64,000 nt of DNA, from the NCBI GenBank assembly GCA_004794655.1, contig SMMW01000540.1, positions 957,501 through 1,021,500 on the forward strand, written 5' to 3'. Of this stretch, positions 8,601 to 18,888 are shown in pieces. The stretch comes from Marisa cornuarietis. Lineage: Eukaryota; Mollusca; Gastropoda; Architaenioglossa; Ampullariidae. The notes beneath the pieces were generated by a model. The model had not been told where the DNA came from. It made no database searches and saw nothing but the letters and a program-made list of their open reading frames with translations. The position numbers and the translations under genes were made by a program. How positions within the stretch are numbered: the stretch's first letter is position 1; the number at the start of each line of letters is the position of its first letter.

Positions 8601-11592
8601 CAGGAAGGATGAGTAGGGGAATGCCGAAGAGTATTTTTCAGAACAATCATCGTCGTTTTTGCGATTTTGCATGGACATCTCATGCCTTGAGAGATATGGA
8701 TCATGGACATCAGGAACAGTGTACTAAAACAGCACCACCCCCCACACACACGCAAGCCCCTACACACATACACGCAATCCCCTACACACAACACATCCGC
8801 ATTTGTTTCCTTCGTTTTTTTACTTAAAAATGGTCTAAGAGTGATGTAGTCTGGAAGTGACGAAAGTCGTCAGAGAGGGAGCGAGAGAACAAAAGGCTGA
8901 ACAGGTGAGGCGTGTAAAGATGTATTAACTGTACAATGTACATACAGAGTTGCCAAGCTCCGCGCAGGCCGCACTCACTAGCGACCCCCTGGCGGTGGAC
9001 AGGCTGCTAGACTATCACATCGTCAAGGGACGCCTGACTGAGAACAGACTCATCGGGGACCTGGCCCTCGAGACGGGGCTGTCGGCCAAGATCAAGGTCA
9101 CCGTTTTTAGGAACGTGAGTGCTCTCTCTCTCCCTCCCCCTCTATCTCTTACACACTCTCTCTCCCTCTTCTTCTCTTACTCTCAATCTCTTTCTCTCCC
9201 TCTATCTCTTACACACACTCTCTCTCCCTCTTCTTCTCTTACTCTCACTCTCTTTCTCTCCCTCCATCGTTTACACACACTCTCTCTCCCTCTTCTTCTC
9301 TTACTCACTCTCTCTCTCCCTCTATCTCTTACACACACTCTCTCTCCCTCTTCTTCTCTTACTCTCACTCTCTTTCTCTCCCTCCATCTCTTACACACAC
9401 ACTCTCTCTCTCTCCCTCTTCTTCTCTTACTCTCTCTCTCTCTCTTCAGCATGTCGTTCTGACGAGCAGACTACTCCAAGAACAAGAGGGAAGTTTCTTA
9501 ATGAATCTGGGTCCCTGGTCTAGGGCTTTCTCGTGTTTTATCGGATCATTGCTTCTGAACGAGCTGAAACTTGTGTTGTTTCCTGGTGTTTCCTTTCTTC
9601 TTCTTCTTTTTTTTTTTTTAGTGAAGGGTGGGGTAGTCAAAAACTCAGTACATCCTGGTCTCCTTTGGCTTCCCAATATTGATATTACCGACATGTGTAG
9701 TAAAGATTATCATTTGTAAATGTTTATGTTCCATTACTGTATGTATTTATATTAATTTACTTTTATAAATCCTTCCTATTTAACTCCTTCTAAACGATAA
9801 CTGTTGTTGTTTGTAAAAGAGATTTACGGTTGTAAAAGGAACTCTAGACATGACAAAAACATTAGCACCATGCAAAAATGTCCTAGCCTAGGCAAGGACA
9901 AGACCGAGAAAATAAGACTGATGGTACCATTGCCTGTAATCTTGATGCCACACACACTGTGCCTGGTGTTTACAGGGTGTGGCGGTCAACAACGCCAAGG
10001 CAGTGGGCCCACCTCGCGAGTGCGACAAAGCTTTGATCCAAAAGGTGGACAAGGTTCTAGTGCCCACTGAAAACACCCTCATGGATCTCATCTACAATGA
10101 CAAGGACCTCAGGTATGCAAACACCAGTCACCAAAACTATTCTCCGTCTATGAGTGTCGTCACCTGAGTTGGTGTGTTAGAAGGCCTGTCAAAGGCTAGG
10201 ATATATCCAAAGTTAGTGAAAAAACTAAGGAACTGTCAGAATAAGTCTATAGAAGTCATGATGCCTGTAAAAATTATGAATACCATTATAGATAGAAGTG
10301 TAAAAAAAGCGATGACTTTTTTTATAATAATATCTTCTGGGTCAACCTAGCAACATCACATGAGTCGATAACCTGGTATAAGGCCTCCCACCCACTCTCT
10401 CGGTTCAGTTAACGACTTTGTGATTTCGGTCTCGCAGTATTTTTCAGCAGGCGATGGAAACATCTGGAATGTCGGAGACTCTCTTGAGGGACGGCAGCTA
10501 TACAGTACTGGCTCCCACAAACATGGCTTTTTCTTACCTGAACCAGTGGCGGCTGGATGAAATGTTAAACGACCCTGAGCGAGTGAAAAAGGTAAAGAGC
10601 ACGAGTGTGAACATTGTAAACACTGTGAACACAAGCAGCACGTGTATGACTAATGTCTGACACCTGATGTACACCTTACTATCTAACAATGTACATGCGT
10701 TTTAAATTTTTCTAGCAAACATTTCATGAAGGTTTTAGAAGCGTTAGAAGACTGCGTGAAATGTTTGATAGAATTTTTATTCTTTGTCGTCCTTGACGAT
10801 ATAGATTCGTTTGTTCTTTCGTTCTTCTTTGCTCGTACATTAATTCTTCGTTTGTTTGTTTGGCTTTTTTTTTTTTGTCCTTCGTTGGTTCTTTTCCTTC
10901 TTCGTTCGTTATTCTTCTTCATTTGTTCAATCGTTCTTCTGGTTCTTTTCTTGAGGAGGTCCAGTGGTGCTGCTGCAGTAAAGCACTTGTCGCAAGACAA
11001 TGAAAATTGTGGGTTGTGGGTTCAGATCTTACTAATGCACAAGAAATTTTTCTCTGAAAGTTGCTTCTGTTTACAAGCCTGTTGGCAGGGTGATTTTCTC
11101 CCGATTGTTTTCCTTCTCCCTTCCCAAGAACACCAAGAACTAGTCTTCCTCTTTTACTTATCATTAGGATTAGCATTAGTAAGACGTGTTAGTAATAGTA
11201 AGAACCGCATTAGCATTGGTTAATACATACATAATTATCTTCTTCGTCCAAAATGAGACTCACAGAGCACGTGTTCATCTGGTTCTGTGCTGCAGTTTGT
11301 CGACCGCCATATCATCAACCGCATGATCGTCAAGTGCGAGGTCCCAGAGAAGGGCACGTACGGCATCGCCTCGCGCCAGGGGGACCTCACCGTCTTCACG
11401 TACGACACGCGGGGCCAGCTGCTGGTCAACGACCTCATCAACGTTGACTCACCTGACAACATGGCGGTCAACGGTGTGCTGCACAAGGTGGCCGACGTCC
11501 TCAAGTGCTCCTGCGAGTTGGGTGTCACCATGTCCACCCGCTACCAACATCGGACAAGCAGTCGGCGCCACTTCCATCGCTTGCGTTACTAA
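1950..11592 (+). CDS. TGFBI-like: EMI + four FAS1 domain secreted adhesion protein (TGFBI/periostin-like), 5'-partial
   Basis: Eleven exons splice in phase: 1950-2014, 2944-3109, 4515-4668, 5186-5263, 6817-7129, 7944-8189, 8445-8582, 8948-9114, 9976-10112, 10438-10591, 11296-11592 (about 637 residues here). Seen: a WDCCSGYEK motif matching the end of the EMI domain, then four FAS1 domains. Each has an H1 motif (TVFAPANEAF, TVLAPTDQAF, TIFAPTDKAL, TVLAPTNMAF) and a YH-type motif (YHVAPGKL, RHVVRGVY, YHIVKGRL, RHIINRMI). Known of the family: vertebrate TGFBI and periostin have signal peptide, EMI and four FAS1 domains, are secreted, and bind integrins and collagen. Inferred: an extracellular matrix or adhesion role. 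The signal peptide and first EMI half were not found and may lie left of the window. No RGD was seen. Exon starts at 1950, 6817 and 7944 are the least certain; alternatives for the first and third are 1959 and 7980. Confidence 0.9.
2283..2337. repeat. (TG)n microsatellite
   Basis: Uninterrupted TG dinucleotides in the intron between the EMI exon and the first FAS1 exon. Confidence 0.97.
2944..3109 (+). CDS. TGFBI-like: TGFBI-like exon: start of FAS1 domain 1
   Basis: Encodes PLGNLLETAGDLGLSLF followed by the FAS1 H1 motif FTVFAPANEAF. It is bounded by a CAG acceptor and an AG|GTAAGA donor in phase 2. This is the clearest homology at the front of the gene. Confidence 0.88.
3595..3832 (+). repeat. 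38-bp minisatellite in an intron of the adhesion gene
   Basis: About six copies of a unit built from CTTGTGTCCCAGTCATCGCC and TTCATCTTGTCTCACAGA. The first copies are shortened, and TCGCC/TCTCC alternate between copies. The long ORFs through it are a product of the repetition. Confidence 0.9.
4515..4668 (+). CDS. TGFBI-like: TGFBI-like exon: middle of FAS1 domain 1
   Basis: Completes a split AG|G codon, then encodes SLLLYHVAPGKLTL, the YH motif of FAS1. The acceptor TTTACCAG and donor GTGAGT are strong. Ends in phase 0. Confidence 0.88.
4783..4855. repeat. (TG)n microsatellite
   Basis: A 73-bp TG run about 115 bp after the donor of exon 4515-4668. Confidence 0.97.
5186..5263 (+). CDS. TGFBI-like: TGFBI-like exon: H2 motif of FAS1 domain 1
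   Basis: Encodes VNCARIIRADEKATNG followed by IIHVIDE, the canonical FAS1 H2 region. The 78-bp exon has TTGTAG and GTGAGC boundaries, phase 0 at both ends. Confidence 0.88.
5518..5640. repeat. two copies of a LINE-tail-like motif around a (TG)n tract
   Basis: ATTCAAGATTCAATTTATTT followed by ATTCCAGGGCATG occurs at 5518 and 5601 (period 83), separated by a TG tract at 5549-5600. It resembles the motif at 39050-39085 (AGATAACACTTTATTTATCCCAG). Confidence 0.75.
6817..7129 (+). CDS. TGFBI-like: TGFBI-like exon: start of FAS1 domain 2
   Basis: Encodes LPKGWVEKIVADK, then RTFTVLAPTDQAFAKLP, the second H1 motif. The donor is A|GTGAGT, phase 1. The start is taken at the in-phase acceptor TCTAG ending at 6816, which adds about eleven residues of unclear homology before MLPKGW. 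Confidence 0.85.
7944..8189 (+). CDS. TGFBI-like: TGFBI-like exon: end of FAS1 domain 2
   Basis: Encodes SPEVIKRHVVRGVYCGDAIV and then ATNGVIHGIDRVLLP. GC-rich, with almost no third-position A or T. The acceptor may be 7943 (used here, keeps MRRELSPE) or CCCCAG at 7979; both fit the phase of the preceding exon. Confidence 0.86.
8445..8582 (+). CDS. TGFBI-like: TGFBI-like exon: start of FAS1 domain 3
   Basis: Encodes TDLLDEMNVKQFMALVRRAG and the H1 motif VTIFAPTDKAL. Phase 1 at both ends, with a GTAAGT donor. It joins RVLLPDS of the previous exon smoothly. Confidence 0.9.
8948..9114 (+). CDS. TGFBI-like: TGFBI-like exon: middle of FAS1 domain 3
   Basis: Encodes DRLLDYHIVKGRLTENRLIG, the YH motif region, and ends VTVFRN at a GTGAGT donor in phase 0. 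The donor is followed at once by a pyrimidine-only minisatellite. Confidence 0.9.
9119..9446 (+). repeat. pyrimidine-rich minisatellite starting at a splice donor
   Basis: About 330 bp of CTCTCTCCCTCTTCTTCTC and TTACACACACTC units, period roughly 60-70 bp, about five copies. It begins four bases after the GTGAGT donor of exon 8948-9114. The plus strand is almost entirely pyrimidine apart from short ACACAC and TTACT breaks. Confidence 0.9.
9976..10112 (+). CDS. TGFBI-like: TGFBI-like exon: degenerate H2 of FAS1 domain 3
   Basis: Encodes GVAVNNAKAVGPPRECDKAL and then IQKVDKVLVPTENTLMDLIY. The usual ATNG before the H2 helix is replaced by PPRECDKA, so this domain is divergent here. Acceptor TTTACAG; donor AG|GTATGC in phase 2. 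Confidence 0.87.
10438..10591 (+). CDS. TGFBI-like: TGFBI-like exon: start of FAS1 domain 4
   Basis: Encodes IFQQAMETSGMSETLLRDG and the H1 motif YTVLAPTNMAFSYL. Starts by completing an AG|T codon and ends in phase 0 at AAG|GTAAAG. Confidence 0.88.
11296..11592 (+). CDS. TGFBI-like: TGFBI-like last exon: end of FAS1 domain 4 and basic tail
   Basis: Begins FVDRHIINRMIVKCEVP after GTGCTGCAG, contains MAVNGVLHKVADVLKCSCEL (H2 motif), then a tail of about 25 residues rich in Arg and His (QHRTSSRRHFHRLRY) and a TAA at 11590-11592. The tail lacks an RGD. Confidence 0.9.
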   Translation, partial: FVDRHIINRMIVKCEVPEKGTYGIASRQGDLTVFTYDTRGQLLVNDLINVDSPDNMAVNGVLHKVADVLKCSCELGVTMSTRYQHRTSSRRHFHRLRY

Positions 11593-11636
11593 GGGATGTG
11601 CACACCACAGAACGCTGAGCACATGGTGTTAGGGAC

Positions 11637-11712
<76 letters not shown>

Positions 11713-11779
11713 ATTGGGTTGCAGTCTACTGTACTGTGGACCTTTGATTCGAAAACTGCTGTCCGCTGTGACTGGAAAA

Positions 11780-11839
<60 letters not shown>
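11637..11839. repeat. (ATG)n, (TC)n and (CA)n microsatellites in the 3' UTR
   Basis: (ATG)n covers 11637-11711, (TC)n 11780-11798 and (CA)n 11798-11839. All lie between the stop codon and the first AATAAA of the adhesion gene. Confidence 0.95.
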
Positions 11840-11840
<1 letters not shown>

Positions 11841-11930
11841 TCTGTTTATTTCAATCGCTTACTTAAATTTTTTTAATTCAACTTTATCAACTGTACTTTG
11901 ACCTATTGGCGTTGGACTTCCCACTTTAAT

Positions 11931-12067
11931 CGTTTTTGCTGCATTTTCATCAAGCTCTTAAATGAAATAACAACCACCTGCTTGCTGACTACTTTTACAA
12001 TAAGTAATATAAGTTGTTTTTATATTTCGAAACTATATAAGAGCTTGATGAAAATGCAGCAAAAACG
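11931..12067. repeat. perfect 30-bp inverted repeat in the putative 3' UTR
   Basis: The stretch 11931-11960 (starts CGTTTTTGCTGCATTTTCAT) is the exact reverse complement of 12038-12067, with a 77-bp AT-rich spacer. A transcript could form a 30-bp stem. Confidence 0.9.
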
Positions 12068-12146
12068 TTTGCTGCATGATAGTTCTTTTCTCACAACTAC
12101 ACCAAACTTCAACTCAAGTGACATAATTTCATATTTTTTCTTTTAA

Positions 12147-12152
12147 AATAAA
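12147..12152 (+). terminator. candidate polyadenylation signal of the TGFBI-like gene
   Basis: First AATAAA on the plus strand after the stop at 11592, giving a 3' UTR of roughly 570 bases that would contain the ATG and CA microsatellites and the inverted repeat at 11931-12067. Assigned by position only. Confidence 0.5.
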
Positions 12153-12789
12153 GTATTGCAGTTGCTACATCTTTGACAGAAAATTTTAAGGAAAAAAACT
12201 TGTAAAGTCTTCCATTCAAGAACAAAATCCTAAATGCCTGTTATCTGTCGATAACTTGTTGAGGAAATGACGTGTTAAGTGTACACCGTTGTCCAAAGCT
12301 TTATAAGAGATGTGTTTAAATGTGAATTCGCACAGGATGATCCCTTTATCGCATTTTGATCCTGGAATATATTAACACCGTCTGCAAGCTCACTAAGATG
12401 GTGCGTGTGACTGTGTGAGAGGTGTGTAAATAGAAATGCCTGTGTTTGTCTCTGTGTGTGCTAAGACAACAAACATCGGTGCCTGAGCTTGATGAAAGCA
12501 TAGTTGTGGCAAATGCACAAGACTTGGGTCTGCTGCTGTAATTCAAAAAGATTGTGTGCTCTACAACATGTGTCCGTCGTTGAGAGACGTACGCCGATCT
12601 GGACTGAGAGACGGCACGCAAATCTCGCGAGTTCTGGACCGTGGATACATCTGGCAGTCTGACCAACGAGCAAGTGTCCCACGTGACGTCCAGCCCCTTG
12701 CCAAGTGCGCATCCCGTCCGTGGGCAAGTCTGACATTGGACATATCCAACATACTTGTCGAAGGCCATTCTGGATGGTGGTCACTCATG

Positions 12790-13085
12790 GTATCGAGAAT
12801 GCTGTTCAGTAATCGTTCTGGACAGCGGGTATGCTGGCCAATGGTCATTGCGGGCAGTGAGAATCTTGGTCAATAATCAGGTTGAGCTGTTGGAACGCTA
12901 ACCCGTGATTAGATTGTACGCTGACAATGTTGACCAATGGTTGTGTTGGACGATGAACATGTTGGCTGATGATCGTGGCGGACAGTTAGCATGTTGGTGA
13001 ATGATCACGGACGCTGGCAATGCTGTTATCATGCTGGACAGTTTAAAAGCTGCTCAATGATCACGCTGGGCAGTTCGAGTTCTCA
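12790..13085 (+). repeat. decayed 32-50 bp minisatellite
   Basis: Recurring elements ATGTTGGTGAATGATCAC, ATGTTGGCTGATGATCGTGG and ATGCTGGCCAATGGTCATTG alternate with GGACAGTTAGC, GGGCAGTGAG and TGGACAGTTTA. The copies are too diverged for exact boundaries. Confidence 0.6.
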
Positions 13086-13541
13086 GTGTGTCGGTCAGAT
13101 CCACCATGCTAGGCGGAGACAATCTGTGGCAAAGGTTGAAGAACGATTTGAAAATAAAAGAAAGGTAGTGAAATGCCAGCTTGATAATCAGTGACCCAAT
13201 GACGTTAAGAACGTAGTTGGGACAAAGTCTTGAGTCAGTCACGCCTCCATATCTTCTCGACGTGGCGAGAGCAGTTGACTTTTTTCATCAATTTTTTTTT
13301 GGGGTCCGAAGCTCAAGACACCAGAAGTGAAAATAGCACGGTCATTGCACACCTGGTACACCAGATCTTAACTGGCATTTTCAGAAAGGGGTGAAGGACA
13401 AACAAAAGTGCTCGAGTGGTGATGTGTCTATTTTTCTAACCTGTGTGTAACTTCCTCCTCGCGCTGTTAGCTTGGCTGTTGCGACTGGACAATGGCATTG
13501 GAACAAATGTTTTGTTGTCAAGGTCTTTTTTGAACAGTTCG

Positions 13542-13612
13542 TTAATAATAATAATAAATGAAGATTTGTATAGCGCATATTCACACTCATAGAGAGCATG
13601 CTCTTAGCGCTT
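13542..13612 (-). mobile_element. LINE/SINE 3' tail relic with (TAA)n
   Basis: (TAA)n is followed by TTTGTATAGCGC and CTCTTAGCGCTT. Reverse-complemented, it matches the layout at 56110-56196: AAGCGC, GAGC, GCGCTATA, then ATT repeats. That is a widespread 3' tail of animal retroposons. Confidence 0.6.
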
Positions 13613-14899
13613 AAAACAAGAGACATGGACTAAATGGATAGAACACGAGGGACGGAAGAATAAACGACAGTACTGACGACAAACAGAAAAAGATAGAAAA
13701 CACAAGAAGGCATCAAGTAACAGGAACGGGAATTTACAGAGTTTTATGAAGCGTTGTCCGCTTCAGGCATCTTACGTAGAGTCCATGTTTATTTGCAAAT
13801 GTATTAGCCACTCTAAGCATTTGAAGTTAAAGACTAAATAATATTTTCTCAGTTGAAAGTTATATTGTAGAGTTGATATAAAATATTATATGTTATGTTT
13901 GCTGTAGAATCTGTTTCATTGCATGTTTCAGCCATGCTTAAACACTTTATGTTACGATTACATAATATTTCACTTGACTGTGTTCAAAAACTCTCTGCTG
14001 TGGTGTAGTCTGAGACACTGAAAATGTTGCCACGGCTGTGACAACAAGAGTACTGGCTCAGATGTGACATCGATAATACCCAATACTGTGAAGCGCGCCC
14101 CTGAACAATGTGACCTGAAGAACACTGAGAGTCCAGAGAGTGATAGTCCATACACTGATAGTCCAGACAGTGAACCCTGTGCACAGGAGACCAGCTGCAT
14201 CCAGTACCGCGCGGTCTGTAAACAAGGAACTTAGACTGACTTATGTACATCTACTCTAAAGTTCTGTCAACACTGGTGCCAAAGTAAACATCTTCATTTT
14301 CATTCAGCGCATCATTCAGAATGAATAGGTGTGTGTGTGTGAGAGAGAGAGATGTAGAGAGCACAATATACCAGAACATTAAGTATGCACATGCACACAC
14401 ATCAGTCACTAAAATGCAGAGATGAAAGTTTTTCTCTTTCACGGCGATGCTTCAAGTCTGCGACTGCGATTTCAGAGAGATAGGAGAGCAGTGTTTATGT
14501 CTGGAGATAGTTTCTCGTGTCTTAACTCGTCAAATGAAGCTTGTAGATTTCCGCTATCAGGTATTTCCTATTTCTAGACAGATGGCGCCAAGAATTAAAA
14601 AAAAAAAAATCCTAAACTCCGACACGAACGCAAAAATGTCTGTTACCGACTACTGTTCACGTGTTGTTCGCTCATGGATAACAATTTTAGGCGATAAGGG
14701 GCGCAACTTACGGGTATTTGAAGAGATAATCGAAGAGGAAGACATAGCAGATGGCGGCTTAAATGAGATGTAAATGGATGAGATGCCAGTGCACATAAAA
14801 ACAGATGATGAAGCGTTCAAATCCGTGGATACCGTGAGGCTGAAATCCTCAGCGTCGTCAGTAAAGGCGCCGAAGAGAATAAGGACAATGGAGACAGTT

Positions 14900-15030
14900 C
14901 TCTTCAGGCAGCAGTGAGACACCCTGGGTTCGAATCTCGTTTAGGGACGCTCTTAATCTGCGACACCTATATTCCCCAGGCTGGCCGTCGGTGTTTATCA
15001 GTCCGGGTACTCCGGTTTCCTCCCATCACA
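14900..15030 (+). mobile_element. SINE-like relic with tRNA-type B box and conserved core
   Basis: GGGTTCGAATCTC (14929-14941) fits a tRNA B box. About 60 bp on lies CCGGGTACTCCGGTTTCCTC followed by CCATCAC, a core seen in several animal SINE families. A related core lies at 43940-43980. Confidence 0.6.
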
Positions 15031-16108
15031 GTGCCAAACTGTTTTCTCCACGTCAACGAATAGACTGCATTCTTTAACCTTACTGATTCTAATATCGTTC
15101 TCGCACAAAGCTCAGCTTGTTCTTTTGATTTCAGTTTCTGAAAACTTACCATAATTTTAATCCCGTATTCTTTGTATGAAGTCATCGTTTGATCACGGAC
15201 TTGTATTACTGGACTGCTTGCAGACGATTTTTTTCAGTGAAGTCATAGAACGAGGCTGGTTACGAAATAGCTTCCGGTTTATTCACATTCATTGTTAAGG
15301 CTCGCCGAGACTAACAGCGGAGAACTTCGCATGAGGCTCAGCGTTGGTCTCGGCAGACAGACAGCAATCCACCCTATACACATCCGTGGTTTGATGGTCT
15401 TGGCTTTCTGTCACGACGTTATGACCAAAAGTGAGATTTTAACCTATTAGCTTCCTTCACTTCGTTGAACTCAAGTTGAATTCTGCCTTCTCCACATCAT
15501 ATACCCCCTCCCCTCCACACACACACAAACACAAAGCTACTTTCTATTATGAGACGTGGACACACATCCTAACAAAGCCAACGGCTAACCTGCTGCTTTT
15601 ATTTTGACAATCACAACATCAACAGATGACCAGAAAGAAAAGTCGTAAGTCCGCATTAAATAAGAATGCACATGCACAGTCTCCTGCTGATTTCAAGTAA
15701 GGAGTACATTTACAACAGCTTCTGTGTACATGTTTGATATCATAAATGTATTCAAAGAAAACACATGCATAGATATGGCTACAAACTGCCTGTAAGTCTG
15801 CAAACAAACACTTCCTTCTTTCTGACATGGCTACAAACGTGTAACATTGTGCATAGACCTGGAGGTGACAGCCTCCTTCATGTTGCTATAGCTATAACAA
15901 AGATTTCACAAGTTCAAACAGGGGGTTCGCTCCTGCAAATGTACCACTGGAACTGACCTTTAGCACAATTTACTCCGCCCTTATACAAAAGTCGCACTAC
16001 AAATGTATCGGGATGAACTGACATCAAACACATCCAAAATACCTGCCAGTGGTCCACTAAAATGTGCATTCAGAATAACCCCATGTCCACCATGATGTAG
16101 AAACTCAC

Positions 16109-16180
16109 CATGATGTAAACTCAACCACTTACACTATATTTCATCATGATGTATACTCAACCACTTACACTATATTTCAT
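16109..16180. repeat. 36-bp tandem repeat, two copies
   Basis: CATGATGTAAACTCAACCAC... at 16109-16144 is repeated at 16145-16180 with one A/T change, with partial copies on both sides. Confidence 0.88.
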
Positions 16181-18888
16181 CATGATGTATATATTCACCC
16201 TTCTATTCATCATGGCTTAGACAATCGCCATGACATATATACATCCACGTGATTCTAGTCAACATGATACCTACATTGAACTTTACCAACAGTCAGGTCA
16301 GTAAGCTAGCAGTTATTTGACACTCCTTATAAGCCCATGATTGTGCGAGTCTGTAAATGCAAAATTACACGATTGTATTGATTCAACACATTTAAGGCAA
16401 CAGATCTGAAAAAGAAACCCACTTGACAGAACACATGGAAGCTGATCTCTAGAGAATTTATTACAGAGCTAGAAGCCAGAAGCTACAAACAGCTAACGAC
16501 AGGAATGGCATCAAGAAAAATGTCTATTATACACATCGCTAGGGATAGACTTCCATGCCAGCTACTCTGGAGCGGGGACAGGCGTTGAGTGGGACATAAT
16601 GAAATGCACTACTTCTCCTTTTTTTCTAAATGCAATCTCATCTCAAATACAATATTATGTAAACTGAGAATGCTACACAAAGTGTAAAGTGTGCACATTT
16701 CCTGTTACAGCAATCATGCAAACAGTTCCTGCATCTTGCCCACCACGCATGCAGACTTCACTTTTTGAGTAATCTTCGTGGCCTAGGGAGCACATCAGCT
16801 GAAAAGTTGTTTGATGGCCTAACAAGAATAAGCTGCAACTGCCGTCTGCTTGCTAGCTTTCACTACTTCCGTCAGGCGGTCCAATGATGCAACAGTTAGC
16901 GCCTGTCAATACAGTGAGGATTAGCTGTTCTGGAATCAGATCTCTGTCTCAGGCACATTCTTTCACTCCATGTGGCCCCTGTTTACAAGGCCTGCTTCTT
17001 TGCCATGATATATTTCCTTAGTTTATAGCTCAGTGTCAAACAGCAATTCTTTCCCACGCCTTCCACCAGTACCACGAACTCTACAACAGCAATCTACAAC
17101 TGGTCCATACTTTCCAACTTTGAGCAAAGCAGTCACAAGACAAAATGAGGATAACACCATCAATGCAACACATATAACAAGTAGTCATGATGGTGGTGCT
17201 TGGTGCCCCCTTCTCTAGTTCCTGAGCTGATATAAAACAAAAAATAATGTTTGTCACCAGTCCTTGTACAAATGAGACAACAGTGGTTCTGAATGGCATT
17301 GTCCTCCGAAAGGTTTGAGTAAAACCATCAAAACTGCCAGAAAGAAAAACAACTGTGAACCCCAACTGTACAAAATATACTCCTGAATGCAAATAAACAT
17401 CAACGCTTACATGGAAATAGTTCCAGCGAGTCTTAGTTACATCCACTCTATGAAAACTAAGAAAAACTCAAAAGAAATATGGATGTGTAGTACATTATGC
17501 ATAATGAAAGGTACCTAAAGTACCTGGGTCATGCCTTTTTAAGATAGATACTTCTATGACTTCGAGCTTGGTGCACTTATGCCATAGCTTTGCATGTGTC
17601 AAGCTACACTCTGGCTTAATTACTGCTAAATGTGAACTGACCAAAAACTGAACACTTTACTTTTGTATAGATTTTTTTTCTCTAAATAATATTCACACCA
17701 TGTTTCTTCTGTATACTTTCTGGGAGGACAGAAAATACATAATTTCTGCTTTATCCTTTGGGAATATAGATATTCTTTCACTTGTTTAAAAAACACTGGG
17801 CAACAAATTTCTTGATCATTTACATAAGGCGCAAGTGGAAAGAACTTTAAAATCATCATTTTCCGAACTGGTTTAATAACTATACCAGATGGATGCAAAT
17901 GAGAACAAACAAAATGCAGATCACTAAACATCTGTTAAAAGATTCTCAGTTACAAAATACCTAATAAAATTGAACACCAACTGCACAATAATATTAAGTA
18001 CTTAAAAAATGCAAACACTTAAATAAATTAAAGTGCTCTTTCATAAACACAAAGATAAGTAAAACAAAAAGACAAAAGGAAAGATTCTGTTTCCATCAGA
18101 TCCCCCATTAAATCTTGATAACATCCAGTTTTCATCTCCAGTCACAAAAAATGGACTGGCAAACACGCATTGTGAGTACCACAGTCAATCATTCTATCAA
18201 CCACAAAAAATACAGACAAAAAAAACCTCCTAAGATTTCAGCTAAAACAGAAACCTCTATCATGTTTGTGACTGCTGACTTTTCAATTCATTGCAGTGAA
18301 ATACTGACCATTAAGAACACATAATGCAGAACAGTAAATGCTTTCCTCTTTGGCTGTGTCAAGGAGACAGTCAAAAAAGTCTTGTGTGCAGTTGTTGTGT
18401 GATGCAATGTGGCTGTAAATATGTGTCATGGATTTCATGGCACACGACTGGATATCTGTAGACTTTGCCCAAGATTTTCTGACAAAATCTTCCAGTGTTG
18501 AGAAAAGCACTGCCCTAGTACAAAATGTTTTTTTGTCAAAAAGACACTTCCCCTAAATGGTGAAAAACAGAAAGATGAATGCTGAAAAAATACTACCATA
18601 TGGTTTTGTTAGATGAAGTTTTAATCCTTTGAACAAATCATTTTTCTTAGTAAGAGTGAAGAGAGAGCAGCAAGGAGGGAAGATGTGTCTTACTGCCCCA
18701 CTTTCTACACACAACAAACTCACCAATTCACTACATCACAAAATTGTCTGAGCTTTGTAATGTCCCAAAGGGGACAAGGATTTTTTTTTTGTAAGAGCTT
18801 CTTCATCAACAACATTCTTGAGCTACGAATAAGGTCTGCAAAACTTTAAAGATATCTTGTGCACATTATCAGTTTCAAAACTATATTA

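Larger units (their letters stand above)
12153..15600. other. intergenic; no gene recognised
   Basis: Holds a decayed minisatellite (about 12790-13085), a LINE/SINE-tail relic (13542-13612) and a SINE-like core (about 14900-15030). An 108-codon ORF at 14447-14773 has no recognisable domain and ends just before the SINE core. Confidence 0.5.

Noticed and set aside
9119..9523. Leu/Ser-rich ORFs of 130-170 codons
   Set aside because: Translations of the CT-rich minisatellite; only the first part (to 9114) belongs to a real exon.
11589..11901. ORFs with poly-Met or poly-Ile runs
   Set aside because: Translations of the ATG and CA microsatellites in the 3' UTR.
14447..14773. 108-codon ORF with an acidic C-terminus
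   Set aside because: No recognisable domain, no homologue known to me, not linked to exons, and it lies next to a SINE relic.
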